Source: Gaiellasilicea sp963705515
GTDB lineage: Bacteria; Actinomycetota; Thermoleophilia; Gaiellales; Gaiellaceae
DNA: 64,000 nucleotides
Assembly: GCA_963705515.1 (NCBI GenBank)
Contig: CAVPJV010000002.1
Span: 252,460-316,459, forward strand
Direction of reading: 5' to 3'
Part shown: one piece after another, positions 19,889-28,433 of the stretch
Layout: every line of letters begins with the position of its first letter
Numbering within the stretch: the stretch's first letter is position 1
Notes under the pieces: generated by a model
What the model was told of the DNA's origin: nothing
The model's input: only the letters and a program-made list of their open reading frames with translations
Database searches by the model: none
Program-made: the position numbers and the translations under genes

Positions 19889-21039
19889 GCGACGTGCGTC
19901 TTCTCACCGGCGGCGAGGCGGTTGCGCACGCGATGCGCCAGATCGACCCCGACGTCGTTCCCGTCTACCCGATCACGCCGCAGACGCCGATCATCCAGAC
20001 GTTCGCCAAGCTCGTCGCCGACGGCGCGGCCGGGACGGAGATCGTCAACGTCGAGTCCGAACACTCGGCGATGAGCGCTGCGATCGGTGCCGCTCTCGCC
20101 GGCGCGCGGACGATGACGGCGACCTCCTCGCAGGGACTCGCTCTGATGGCCGAGGTCGTCTACATCGCCGCCTCGATGCGCGCGCCGATCGTGATGGCGC
20201 TCGGCAACCGCGCCCTCTCCGGTCCGATCAACATCCACTGCGACCACTCCGACTCGATGCTGATCCGCGACTCCGGTGTGATCCAGCTCTTCGCCGAGAA
20301 CGCGCAGGAGGCATACGACCTGACCCTGATCGCGCCGCGGCTCGCCGAGCATCCCGCCGTGCTGCTGCCGGTACTTGTCTGCCAGGACGGCTTCACGATC
20401 ACGCACTCCGCCGAGCCAGTCGAGCTTCTTGCCGACGACATCGTCCGCGGCTTCATCGGCGACTACCGGATTCCGCACTCGGTCCTCGACGTCGCACACC
20501 CGACGACGCAGGGGCCGTTCGCGATGCCGGACTACTACTACGAGTTCCGCCGCCAGCAGGCCGCCGCGATCGAGGCCTCGGAGACCGCATTCGGCGACCT
20601 GGCGTCCGAGTTCGAACGGCTCGCCGGCCGCACCTACGGCGCGGTCGAGGAGTACCGGCTCGACGGCGCTGCGACCGCGATCGTCGCGCTCGGCTCGACG
20701 GCCGGCACCGTGAAGGACGTCGTCGACGAGCTGCGCGACGAGGGCGAGGCCGTCGGCCTGCTCAGGATCACCTCGTTCCGACCCTTCCCCGCTGCGGCGG
20801 TGGTCGCTGCGCTGGGCGGGGTCGAGTCCGTCGTCGTGCTCGACCGCGCCGACTCGCCGGGCGGGACGCCACCGCTCCATGCGGAGGTGGCGGCCGCGCT
20901 CTACGGCAGCGGCTGCGAGCTCCACGGTGCCGTCTACGGCCTGGGCGGGCGCGACCTCCATCCAGCCGACATTCGCGCCGTCTTCGCCGGCGCGACTCCC
21001 GCCCACATCGGCCTGCGAGGTGACGCATGTCCCGCCTGA
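19885..21039 (+). CDS. porA: 2-oxoacid:ferredoxin oxidoreductase, alpha subunit
   Basis: A 384-residue alpha subunit. The N-terminal region VYPITPQTPI and the NVESEHSAMSAAIGAALAGART segment (with its conserved Glu near the TPP) are typical, as are the ATSSQGL and GNRALSGPINIHCDHSD parts (the latter marks pyruvate-type enzymes). It overlaps the delta gene by ATGA and the beta gene by 13 bases, so all five genes are tightly coupled. Confidence 0.95.
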   Translation: MSDVRLLTGGEAVAHAMRQIDPDVVPVYPITPQTPIIQTFAKLVADGAAGTEIVNVESEHSAMSAAIGAALAGARTMTATSSQGLALMAEVVYIAASMRAPIVMALGNRALSGPINIHCDHSDSMLIRDSGVIQLFAENAQEAYDLTLIAPRLAEHPAVLLPVLVCQDGFTITHSAEPVELLADDIVRGFIGDYRIPHSVLDVAHPTTQGPFAMPDYYYEFRRQQAAAIEASETAFGDLASEFERLAGRTYGAVEEYRLDGAATAIVALGSTAGTVKDVVDELRDEGEAVGLLRITSFRPFPAAAVVAALGGVESVVVLDRADSPGGTPPLHAEVAAALYGSGCELHGAVYGLGGRDLHPADIRAVFAGATPAHIGLRGDACPA

Positions 21040-21989
21040 AGACACTCGTACGCAACCAGGACGGGGTGCAGCCGTTGCGCGGCGGGCACTCTCTCTGCCA
21101 GGGGTGCGGTGTCCCGATGGTCGTCCGGACCGTGCTCAGCACGATCAAGCAGCCCACGGTCGTCGTCAACGCGACCGGCTGCCTCGAGGTTGCGACGACG
21201 CGATACCCGACCACCGCCTGGAACGTGCCCTGGCTCCACGTCGCCTTCGAGAACGCGGCCGCCGTCGCGAGCGGTGTCGAGAGCGCGCAGCGCGCGCTGC
21301 GCCGCCGGCACGCGCTCCCGGCGGGCGAGGACGTCGCGGTCGTCGTCTTCGCGGGCGACGGCGGCACCTACGACATCGGGCTGCAGGCGCTCTCCGGCGC
21401 TCTCGAGCGTGGGCACAAGTTCCTCTTCGTCTGCTACGACAACGAGGCCTACATGAACACGGGCGTGCAGCGCTCGAGCGCGACGCCGTTCGGCGCGAGC
21501 ACGACGACGAGCCCGGCCGGCCGCGAGAGCTGGGGCAAGGCACAGCAGCGCAAGGACATGACCGCGATCGCAGTCGCGCATCATGTGCCGTACGTCGCGC
21601 AGGCCGCGGCGACGCACTGGCACGACTTGAGCGTCAAGGTGGAGCGGGCGGTTGCCGCGGACGGGCCGGCGTTCCTGAACGTGCTCACCGACTGCCCGGT
21701 CGGCTGGGGCCACGAGCCGCGGCTGTTCGCGAAGGTCGTCGGCGGTGCGGTGGACTGCCTCTTCTGGCCGCTGTACGAGGTGGTCGACGGAAGCTACCGG
21801 CTGACGTATCTGCCGCCGGCGGTGTTGCCGGTCGCGGAGTGGCTGGCGCTCCAGGGGCGGTTCGCCCACCTGCTGCGCCCGGAGAACGCGAGTGTGGTCG
21901 CCGACATCCAGGCGCAGGTCGAAGAAGACTGGCTGGCGTTGCTCGACCGGTGCGGCGGCCGCACGCTGGTCGGCTCCGGCAGGAGCTGA
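21027..21989 (+). CDS. porB: 2-oxoacid:ferredoxin oxidoreductase, beta subunit (TPP-binding)
   Basis: A 320-residue beta subunit. TPP/Mg2+ binding is seen at GDGGTYDIGLQ and the later YDNEAYMNTG; cysteines for a [4Fe-4S] cluster are in CQGCG and ATGCLE with another in TDCPVGW. It closes the operon. The C-terminal helix (VVADIQAQVEEDWLALLDR) has a close relative in the fragment at 26092-26283. Confidence 0.95.
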   Translation: MSRLKTLVRNQDGVQPLRGGHSLCQGCGVPMVVRTVLSTIKQPTVVVNATGCLEVATTRYPTTAWNVPWLHVAFENAAAVASGVESAQRALRRRHALPAGEDVAVVVFAGDGGTYDIGLQALSGALERGHKFLFVCYDNEAYMNTGVQRSSATPFGASTTTSPAGRESWGKAQQRKDMTAIAVAHHVPYVAQAAATHWHDLSVKVERAVAADGPAFLNVLTDCPVGWGHEPRLFAKVVGGAVDCLFWPLYEVVDGSYRLTYLPPAVLPVAEWLALQGRFAHLLRPENASVVADIQAQVEEDWLALLDRCGGRTLVGSGRS

Positions 21990-22073
21990 TCCTCGGCAGG
22001 CGCGGCTCGGTCCGGGCGGCCGAGCAGGCTGCGTAACTCGGCATCGCCCTCCGGGCAGTCTGGAGCCCGGGTG

Positions 22074-22283
22074 TCAGAGGTCGATGCCGAGCTTGCGCAG
22101 TTCGACGATCGCGGTTCTGCGCCAGCGGATCGTGTCGGGCGAGAAGGGGAGCATGAAGGGCATCCCGTTCTGTTTGCGGAGTGGCTTGCCGTCTCGCAGG
22201 ACGCGGTAATGGCCCGGCGTCGGCTCGACAGTGAGCCCGACGGACTCTAGCCGGCGGATGAACTCACGGACGTCCTTTCTCAT
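22074..22283 (-). CDS. HicA-like small RNA-binding protein
   Basis: A 69-residue basic protein resembling orphan HicA toxins: MRKDVREFIRRLESVG as first helix, the GHYRV strand with the family His, and a C-terminal SPDTIRWRRTAIVELRKLGI segment. HicA toxins cleave mRNA; no HicB antitoxin is next to it, and many phage and chromosomal HicA-like proteins are solitary. I used the inner ATG at 22283; a longer frame starts at 22328 inside the next gene. Confidence 0.6.
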   Translation of the reverse strand: MRKDVREFIRRLESVGLTVEPTPGHYRVLRDGKPLRKQNGMPFMLPFSPDTIRWRRTAIVELRKLGIDL

Positions 22284-22315
22284 GTCGCCTGGGCGTGCCG
22301 ATTCACGAATGAGAT

Positions 22316-22735
22316 CTAGGCAGTCCACGGGCCGACGCCGCCGATTCGCTCCACCGTGATGTGGAGCACGCGGCCGGGGGGAGGATCGGCCATGGGCGGG
22401 AAGGTGACGTCGGGCCCGAGGTAGACGTGGGCGAGACGCTGCAGCAGTTCCGCGGCTCCGCCCTCGACGACTCGTGCCCGCCCGTGGACGACGAGGTACT
22501 GCTTGAGACCGGGCGGCTGGATCTCGGTGCCCTCGATCGAGAGGGCGACGCGTGGGTCGCGGGCGATGTTCCGGAGCTTCGCCTGATCGACGTTGAGGTG
22601 TCCCGAGACGATCTCGTCTTGGTCGAGTCCGACCCAGATGCAGGTCACCTGCGGTGAGCCGTCGGCGTTGAGCGTGACGAGGTGGGCCACCGAGCCGGAT
22701 TCGATCAGCGCGCGGGCACTCTGTGGCAGTTTCAT
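22316..22735 (-). CDS. PPOX-class (F420/FMN split-barrel) oxidoreductase
   Basis: A 139-residue split-beta-barrel protein of the pyridoxamine-phosphate-oxidase superfamily. Typical segments are SGSVAHLVTLNADGSPQVTC and DPRVALSIEG. Actinobacterial members of this size usually bind F420 and reduce diverse substrates, or sequester F420 or haem; the cofactor cannot be read here. Confidence 0.85.
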   Translation of the reverse strand: MKLPQSARALIESGSVAHLVTLNADGSPQVTCIWVGLDQDEIVSGHLNVDQAKLRNIARDPRVALSIEGTEIQPPGLKQYLVVHGRARVVEGGAAELLQRLAHVYLGPDVTFPPMADPPPGRVLHITVERIGGVGPWTA

Positions 22736-22827
22736 CTGCTCAAGGGTGCCTTAGGCGTCCGAGCCGGGCAAGCCATCGGCTCGCTCTTTGCCGGGACATT
22801 GCGGGGATTCATCTGCACGCCGTGTGC

Positions 22828-23412
22828 TCACTTGGGTGTGAGGCCCGCGAGGACAAGTGCTCGGACGTTTTGGTAGCTCGTGTCGATATCGGGGTCGGAC
22901 CACGCAGTGGCATTGATCGGGTTGTGGAAGCGAGCGGTGGCGTCGAAGACGGCGCGGGCCGAGGCGACCGGGCCCGGGCTGTCGAATTCGCCGCGCGCGT
23001 CCCCGTCGGCGATGATCCGGGTGAGTTGCCCGAGCAGGCTGTCGACGTGTGCTTTGACGACCTCGCGCGCGTCGGCCGTGAGCTCGATGTAGGTGGCGAA
23101 GAGCTCGGGCTCCTCGAGCGCCTTGCGGCGCTTGCTGCTGACGAGGAGGTCGAGCCAGCGTTGCAGCCGCTCGGTGGCGGCGCCCTCCTCATCGGCCACG
23201 GTTGCAAGGGGGGCGGAGATGCTCGTGAGCCAGCGTTCGGTGACGGCGTCGCGTAGCGCGGCCTTGCTGGGGAAGTGGCGGTAGACGCTGCCGTGGCTGA
23301 CGCCGAGGCCGCGGGCGACATCGACGACGTTCGCTTTCGCGGGGCCGTAGCGGCGGAGGACGTCTTCCGCTGCTTCCAGGATCCGCTCGGCGGTCAGTGT
23401 TTCGGTCGTCAT
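22828..23412 (-). CDS. TetR-family regulator
   Basis: A 194-residue TetR repressor. The N-terminal HTH is clear: ILEAAEDVLRRYGPAKANVV, then GVSHGSVYRHFPSKAALRDAV. The C-terminal ligand domain is divergent. It follows the aldo-keto reductase gene by 12 bp in the same transcript, and an inverted repeat lies upstream of that gene at 24477, suggesting self-regulation of the pair. Confidence 0.93.
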   Translation of the reverse strand: MTTETLTAERILEAAEDVLRRYGPAKANVVDVARGLGVSHGSVYRHFPSKAALRDAVTERWLTSISAPLATVADEEGAATERLQRWLDLLVSSKRRKALEEPELFATYIELTADAREVVKAHVDSLLGQLTRIIADGDARGEFDSPGPVASARAVFDATARFHNPINATAWSDPDIDTSYQNVRALVLAGLTPK

Positions 23413-23424
23413 GGGAGCGGGAGC

Positions 23425-24429
23425 CTAGCCCCGCTCGCTGTCCAGGATCGCCATCTGCTCGGCCTGGTAGCGCTCGCCGGCGGCTGCGTCGGCCGGGATC
23501 GCCTGCTCGATCTGCGCCAGGTCGTCGACGCCGAGCTCGACGTCGAGCGCGCCGAGCGCCTCGGTGAGCCGCTCGCGGCGGCGGGCGCCGACGAGCGGGA
23601 CGACGTCGTACCCGCGCGAGAGCGCCCAGGCGATCGCGAGCTGCGCGACGGTCGCTCCCTTGGCCTCGGCGATTCCCCGCAGCGTCTCGACGAGGGTGAG
23701 GTTGCGCTCGAGGTTCTCGCCCGTGAACCGGGGCGCCGAGGCGCGGAAGTCGTGGGGCGTGAGCGACTGCTCCCGCTCCCTCGACCAATGGCCGGAGAGC
23801 AGACCGCGGGAGAGGACGCCGTAGGCGGTGAGGCTGATCCCGAGCTCGCGGCAGGTCGGCAGGATCATGTCCTCGATCCCGCGCGAGATCAGCGAGTACT
23901 CGATCTGCAGGTCGGAGATCGGATGGACCGCGTGCGCGCGCCGCACGGTCTCCGCACCCGCCTCGGAGAGACCGATGTGGCGGACGTAGCCGGCCTGCAC
24001 GAGCTCCGCGATCGCGCCGACCGTCTCCTCGATCGGGACGTCCGCGAAGACGCGTCCCGGCCGGTAGACATCGACGTAGTCGGTGCCGAGACGGCGGAGC
24101 GTGTAGGCGAGGAAGTTCTTGACCGCGGGCGGACGCAGGTCGTTCCCGACGATCGCGCCGTCCGGGCCGCGCATGAGCCCGAACTTGACGCTGATCACCG
24201 CGTCCTCGCGGTTGCGGCCTGAGAGCGCCTTTCCGATCAGGAGCTCGTTGTGCCCGGCCGCGTAATAGTCGCCGGTGTCGAGCAGGCTGATGCCGGCTTC
24301 GAGCGCCGCCTGGATCGTGGCGATCGACTCCGCCTCGTCGGCTGGGCCGTAGAAGTCGGACATGCCCATGCAGCCGAGACCGAGCGCGGAGACGGTCGGG
24401 CCGGTCGTGCCGAGCGTGCGTGTTTCCAT
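23425..24429 (-). CDS. Aldo/keto reductase
   Basis: A 334-residue NADPH-dependent aldo/keto reductase (TIM barrel). Visible are the start GLGCMGMSDFYGP, the DTGDYYAAGHNE segment carrying the catalytic Asp and Tyr, the Lys in ISVKFGLMRG, and an NADP-binding region VVPLVGARRRERL. Two departures from the common form are noted: IGLSEAG is standard, but the usual catalytic His segment (YQ.H) reads YRPGRV here. It reduces aldehydes or ketones, possibly for detoxification, under the TetR encoded next to it. Confidence 0.92.
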   Translation of the reverse strand: METRTLGTTGPTVSALGLGCMGMSDFYGPADEAESIATIQAALEAGISLLDTGDYYAAGHNELLIGKALSGRNREDAVISVKFGLMRGPDGAIVGNDLRPPAVKNFLAYTLRRLGTDYVDVYRPGRVFADVPIEETVGAIAELVQAGYVRHIGLSEAGAETVRRAHAVHPISDLQIEYSLISRGIEDMILPTCRELGISLTAYGVLSRGLLSGHWSREREQSLTPHDFRASAPRFTGENLERNLTLVETLRGIAEAKGATVAQLAIAWALSRGYDVVPLVGARRRERLTEALGALDVELGVDDLAQIEQAIPADAAAGERYQAEQMAILDSERG

Positions 24430-24476
24430 GGAGCAGTCCCTCCGGTCGTTGCGTGGCGCCAGAGATCGGATCTGAA

Positions 24477-24502
24477 AATGACAGATTTCAATCTATGTCA
24501 TT
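24477..24502. promoter_or_regulatory. Candidate TetR operator
   Basis: Perfect 7-bp inverted repeats AATGACA and TGTCATT, 12 bp apart, with a nested AGATT/AATCT, 48 bp upstream of the aldo-keto reductase ATG. The region is AT-rich compared with its surroundings, as expected of a promoter. Confidence 0.55.
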
Positions 24503-24524
24503 GCATGGCAACCAAGAACGCGAC

Positions 24525-25940
24525 CTACGTCTCGTCGAGGAGGTCAGTGAGCAACTCGGCGTACTGGAGCAGGTGACGGTCGGGGAGAAACCGATGCTCG
24601 ATGTGCCGACGGCCGTTCCGTCCAATCCGCTCCGCGTCCGCGGGATCGCGAAGCAGCCGATCGACCGCCGCTCCGAAGGACTCGAGGTCATACGGGTCCG
24701 CGAGGAGGAGACCTGTCTCGTCGTGGATCACCTGATCCACGATGCCGCCGACGGCGCTGGCAACCACCGGACGGGTCTTCCACATCGCCTCCGCCACGGT
24801 CAGCCCGAAGCCTTCTGCGAGGCTCTTCTGCACGACGACGGCGGCGTGGCTCTGGAGGGCGTTGATGACCATGGCGTTCTCGACCGGATCGTCCATCGGG
24901 ACGCAGGCGAGGTGCACACGCGCCCGATCCGATCGCGACAGAGATCGCCAGGCCGCTACCGTCTCCTCCCAGACAGCCTCGCTTTCGGGGTCGTCGCTCA
25001 CTCCCTGCACGGCCGGCCCGGCGAGGACGAGGTGCGCGTCCGCCGAGTGCACGTGGTGAGCGAAGCCCTCGAGCACGCCGGGCATGTCCTTCATCCGGTC
25101 CCACCGGGAGACTTGAACGACGAGCGGAACGAGCCGATCGGGCGGCGGCCCGTCGCCAACGACGTCTGCTCGGTGTGGCACACGGATGTCCGATTCCCCA
25201 CCGTTGGCCGTGATGAGTCCGGCCGTGCCGAGCAGCGCCTGCACTTCGTGACGCTCGAGCATGCGGTTCTTCGGAGTGAAGGGATCGATCGAAGGCGGGA
25301 TCGTTCGGAGCCTCGCGCGATCGATCCAGTCCGGGGCAAACAGCTCACGCGAGAAGACATGCGCCTTCGCCGGCTCGACGTACGGTCGCAGGAAGGCCCA
25401 GGCGCGCTGCGTCCACTCGTTCTCGTCGTCGTAGCCAACGTGGCACCGCCAGACGACGTGGGCGCCTCGCGCGACGAGGGGAGCGATCAGACCAGCCGGC
25501 TGCGGGTCGTGTACGACCACGATGTCTCCCTTTTCGACTTCGTCGAGGACGGCGTCGAGGTCGGCCGCCAGCGTTCGCTCGTAGATCGTCCGCTCGCGTT
25601 CCCCGAGGTCACCGCCATCGCCGGGACCGCCGTAGAGGCCGTTGTGGAGTCGCTTCGTCACGGTGAAGAACTCGGGGTCGCCTCCGATCACCAGCCAGTC
25701 CAGCTGGAGCCCCATCCCACGGCCGTAGCCGAGCAGCGTCGCAAGCATCTCCGCCACGCCGCCGCCGTTCGCCGTCGAGTTGACGTTGAGGATGCGCCGA
25801 CTGCCGATCAACGTGCGTAGAGACGAGGCGGCCTCCAACAGCGCCTCGACCCGCTCGACTCCGATCAGCGGCTCCAGACGGCGCGGATCGATCGGGTGCG
25901 GCTCGACGTGCGCAGTCAAGGACACTGGAGAGAGTCTCAC
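24525..25940 (-). CDS. treT: Trehalose synthase (TreT-type GT4 glycosyltransferase)
   Basis: A 471-residue family-4 glycosyltransferase with features of retaining trehalose glycosyltransferring synthase: NVNSTANGGGVAEML in the N-terminal domain, HDPQPAGL, RCHVGYDDENEW, and a GT-B nucleotide-sugar site with EGFGLTVAEAMWKTRPVV. It joins NDP-glucose and glucose to give trehalose, an osmo- and desiccation protectant. Start is GTG 25940; a second GTG lies five codons in. Monocistronic; a HAD phosphatase gene is nearby at 28229. Confidence 0.9.
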   Translation of the reverse strand: MRLSPVSLTAHVEPHPIDPRRLEPLIGVERVEALLEAASSLRTLIGSRRILNVNSTANGGGVAEMLATLLGYGRGMGLQLDWLVIGGDPEFFTVTKRLHNGLYGGPGDGGDLGERERTIYERTLAADLDAVLDEVEKGDIVVVHDPQPAGLIAPLVARGAHVVWRCHVGYDDENEWTQRAWAFLRPYVEPAKAHVFSRELFAPDWIDRARLRTIPPSIDPFTPKNRMLERHEVQALLGTAGLITANGGESDIRVPHRADVVGDGPPPDRLVPLVVQVSRWDRMKDMPGVLEGFAHHVHSADAHLVLAGPAVQGVSDDPESEAVWEETVAAWRSLSRSDRARVHLACVPMDDPVENAMVINALQSHAAVVVQKSLAEGFGLTVAEAMWKTRPVVASAVGGIVDQVIHDETGLLLADPYDLESFGAAVDRLLRDPADAERIGRNGRRHIEHRFLPDRHLLQYAELLTDLLDET

Positions 25941-26091
25941 GCATCTGGCGGCTCGGTAAAGAGCGCCCGCTCAGCCGAGCGTACGGGCGTTACAGTCGGA
26001 GCGCCCGCTTCGTGCTCGTCGTGACCACGATGGTCGCTTCTCGACGGACGAGCTAGCCCGCCGTCGGAGCCGGCAGAGTCTCCGAAATCCT

Positions 26092-26283
26092 AGCCAGGTC
26101 TACTGGAATGCGGGGGTGCTGCTTGCATGCCCGGAGCACGAGCCGCTCGTCGCGCGCATCCAGGCGCAGGTCGAGCAGGACTGGCGAACGCTGCTCGAGC
26201 GATGCGGCGACCGGGTGCCGGCCGGCCTCGGCTACTCACCCCAGCCCGCGTCCGGCGTCCGTGCCGGACTGACCCAGCTGTAG
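26092..26283 (+). pseudogene. Remnant of a second 2-oxoacid:ferredoxin oxidoreductase beta gene
   Basis: The frame from 26092 to the TAG at 26281 encodes a C-terminus matching porB: the stretch LVARIQAQVEQDWRTLLERC here against VVADIQAQVEEDWLALLDRC at 21.9 kb. Nothing upstream matches the rest of the protein and no start fits, so this is a 3' fragment. It overlaps the 3' end of the minus-strand gene at 26232 by 52 bp. It may mark a past duplication or deletion. Confidence 0.6.
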
Positions 26284-26549
26284 GCCTGCTGCGCGATCAG
26301 CGGCGTACCTTCGAGCAGCGGCTCCCATGCTCCGAGCGCGGCCTGCTCGTCCGCGCCTCCGAGCACCGCCAGGAAGCTGTTCGCCCGGCCGCCTTCGAAG
26401 ACGAAGACGACGGTGTCCTGTGCGAGGAAGACGGTGTGGCGTTCGATCTCGTGCTCGGCCGGGTCGAAAGGCGGGCCGCGCTCGATCAGCCTCGCGGCCT
26501 CCTCCGCCGCGCCGGGGCGCAGCTTGGCGATCACGGCGATGTGCTGCAT
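26232..26549 (-). CDS. Conserved hypothetical protein (ferredoxin-like fold)
   Basis: A 105-residue protein: MQHIAVIAKLRPGAAEEA opens a beta-alpha-beta-beta unit, with DTVVFVFEGG and a late helix, suggesting a dimeric alpha-beta barrel like small monooxygenase-fold proteins. It lies 19 bp after the CBS-domain gene and so belongs to the same transcript and probably to the stress regulon. Function unknown. Confidence 0.75.
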   Translation of the reverse strand: MQHIAVIAKLRPGAAEEAARLIERGPPFDPAEHEIERHTVFLAQDTVVFVFEGGRANSFLAVLGGADEQAALGAWEPLLEGTPLIAQQAYSWVSPARTPDAGWGE

Positions 26550-26568
26550 GGCTCCTCCTTCGATCGGT

Positions 26569-27000
26569 CTATCGGACTGCCGGGTGCTGCTCGGGGAAGC
26601 CGGCCAGCGCCCGCGCGACGTCGAGCGTGGAGAGCACGCCGATCGGCCGGCGCGACCTTGACTCGAGCACGATCAGGTGCGAGACGTCGCGTTCGACCAT
26701 CAAGGCGGCCGCCCGGCCGAGCGCCTCGCTGCTCGCGATCGTCACGACCGGCTGCGCTGCAAGCGAGCGTGCCTCCTGCTCGTCGATGTTCCCCGCCTCG
26801 CTCGCGCGCAGCAGATCGGTGTCGGAGACGATGCCCCAGCTTTCGTCCGACTCGTGCGTGTTCACGAGGATCGCGTGGACGCGGTAGGTCGACATCATCC
26901 TCGCGATCGTGCGCAGCGAACTCTCGGGCGAGCAGGTGATCAGCGCAGGGTGCATCGCGTCGATGACGCGGAGGTCTCGGAGGGCTGGATGCTCGTTCAT
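26569..27000 (-). CDS. CBS-domain pair protein
   Basis: A 143-residue protein of two CBS domains (about 13-70 and 80-140): first DAMHPALITCSPESSLRTIA, second PVVTIASSEALGRAAALM ending GVLSTLDVARAL. CBS pairs bind AMP, ATP or related nucleotides. Stand-alone pairs such as Hrp1 of M. tuberculosis are hypoxia-induced. Same layout and length as the gene at 36250, clearly a paralogue. Confidence 0.93.
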   Translation of the reverse strand: MNEHPALRDLRVIDAMHPALITCSPESSLRTIARMMSTYRVHAILVNTHESDESWGIVSDTDLLRASEAGNIDEQEARSLAAQPVVTIASSEALGRAAALMVERDVSHLIVLESRSRRPIGVLSTLDVARALAGFPEQHPAVR

Positions 27001-27072
27001 CTCGATGCTCCTTCCCGTCCCTCGGTCGAGCTTAGTGGTATCACCGAAGTGTTCATCCGCCGGGGGGTCGGC

Positions 27073-27111
27073 GCGATCAGGTCTGGCGCGGAACGTGAAT
27101 GGCGCACTTAC
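27073..27111 (-). promoter_or_regulatory. Stress-regulon box before the CBS gene
   Basis: Minus strand: GTAAGTGCGCCA starts at 27111, GATCGC exactly 33 bp later at 27078, CBS ATG 78 bp beyond. The box half-sites match less well than most. Confidence 0.4.
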
Positions 27112-28229
27112 CGCGCACGTGCTGCGGGATTTCCCGCAGCGTCGGCGACGGCGCGATCCAGCAGCGCCGACAGCGATGGGACGACGAGCTCCGCGCCGAA
27201 GCCGCGCAGAAGCTCATCGTCAGGTCCTGCGCCGATGCCGATCACGCGCATCCCGGCGGCTCGGCCGGCGGCGACTCCTGCAGGCCTGTGGGTGAACGTC
27301 ACGGCGAGGTGAGGGGGGACGTCGAGGCGTCGGCACGCCGCCAGGAGCAGGTCCGGCGCCGGCGGCGTCCGGGCTCCTTCGGCGCGGATCACGTCGGCGT
27401 CCACCCAGGTCTCGATCAGCGGAGCAAGTCCTGCCACATGGAGCATCGGAAGCGTGTTCGCGCTCGCCGAGATGACACCGGTCCGCACCCCGGTGCGGCT
27501 CGCCGTCTCCAGATAACGCCGGACTCCTGAGAGAGCGGTGACACCCTCGTCGAGAGCCCGCGCAACCGCCTCGCCTTTCCGCTTCCCGAGACTGAGCGCC
27601 GTGTCGGCGTCGGCTGGATCGTCACTGCGTCCCTCGGGGATGCGGATTCCCCGACTCGAGAGGAAGCTGTGGACGCCCTCCGATCTGGAGCGACCGTCGA
27701 AGTAGGTCCGATAGTCCACGTCGCGGTCGAACGGGACGAACGTCCAGCCGAGCTCCCCGCTCAGCCTGAGCAGGAGATCGTCGATCACCGTTCCCCAGGC
27801 CGCGGCGTGGAGGAGGCCGCTGTCGGTCAGCACGCCGTCGAGGTCGAACAGACAAGCCTCGACCGAGTTGTCCAGTCCGAGCAGCCGTTTGCTCATCGGC
27901 ACGGCAGAGAGCCACGGAACGCGACGAATGCCCGTTGCACGCGCGACCGTGACCAGCAGCTTCGCCGTCTGCCGACGCTCCTCGGCGAGCGCGCTACGGT
28001 GGCTCCGTAGGTACGGGGCGGGCAACGTGTCAGCCGCTGCCAGCAGCGCTCTGTCGGCGGCGTCCAAAGCACGCTGCCATCGCGCGGCGAGCGGCTCCAG
28101 GTCGTCGAGCGGCGCCACGAGCGGCGATTGTGGCACGCGCTCGTGTCCTGCGTCCCCAGCCTGTGCTCGGACGCGCGCCCGGCGGCTCAGGCGGGGTACC
28201 TCCGGAGCAAGAACGGCGTGTGCGCTCAT
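27108..28229 (-). CDS. HAD-superfamily hydrolase (beta-phosphoglucomutase/trehalose-phosphatase-like) with N-terminal extension
   Basis: A 373-residue protein. Residues ~120-360 are a HAD domain with nucleophile Asp129 and acid Asp131 in CLFDLDGVLTDS and a Thr/Ser loop at GVISASAN; an unusual late motif is VTFTHRPAGVAAGRAAGM where most members have a DAxAGxxAA form. The cap insertion fits beta-phosphoglucomutase relatives. The first ~115 residues are a helical, Arg/Ala-rich extension I do not recognise. It could act on a sugar phosphate near the trehalose pathway. Under its own box at 28301. Confidence 0.8.
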   Translation of the reverse strand: MSAHAVLAPEVPRLSRRARVRAQAGDAGHERVPQSPLVAPLDDLEPLAARWQRALDAADRALLAAADTLPAPYLRSHRSALAEERRQTAKLLVTVARATGIRRVPWLSAVPMSKRLLGLDNSVEACLFDLDGVLTDSGLLHAAAWGTVIDDLLLRLSGELGWTFVPFDRDVDYRTYFDGRSRSEGVHSFLSSRGIRIPEGRSDDPADADTALSLGKRKGEAVARALDEGVTALSGVRRYLETASRTGVRTGVISASANTLPMLHVAGLAPLIETWVDADVIRAEGARTPPAPDLLLAACRRLDVPPHLAVTFTHRPAGVAAGRAAGMRVIGIGAGPDDELLRGFGAELVVPSLSALLDRAVADAAGNPAARAR

Positions 28230-28261
28230 CGAGAGAGATGGTGTGGCGCTGGAGCCGCGGT

Positions 28262-28301
28262 GGCATCGGTGCCGTTCCCGATCTCACGCACGGCCTTCTA
28301 C
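28262..28301 (-). promoter_or_regulatory. Stress-regulon box before the HAD hydrolase gene
   Basis: Minus strand: GTAGAAGGCCGT starts at 28301, GATGCC 34 bp later at 28267, ATG 38 bp beyond. The strong GTAG half-site and exact GATGCC make this a good copy. Confidence 0.5.
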
Positions 28302-28362
28302 CGATGTCGCGTGCGTGTGCGCGGCCCCGGCCAGCGCGGTGCTGCCGGCATTCGCAGGTGAC

Positions 28363-28402
28363 GTAGAAACTACTGAGCCGCGTGAGTGTCCCGCCCGATT
28401 CC
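28363..28402 (+). promoter_or_regulatory. Stress-regulon box before the Cys-rich small protein
   Basis: GTAGAAACTACT at 28363 (GTAG and CTAC form a near-perfect palindrome), GATTCC 34 bp later at 28397, ATG 37 bp further on. Confidence 0.45.
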
Positions 28403-28433
28403 TCAGCTGCCGGACCGGGATGACAGTGCAGGT

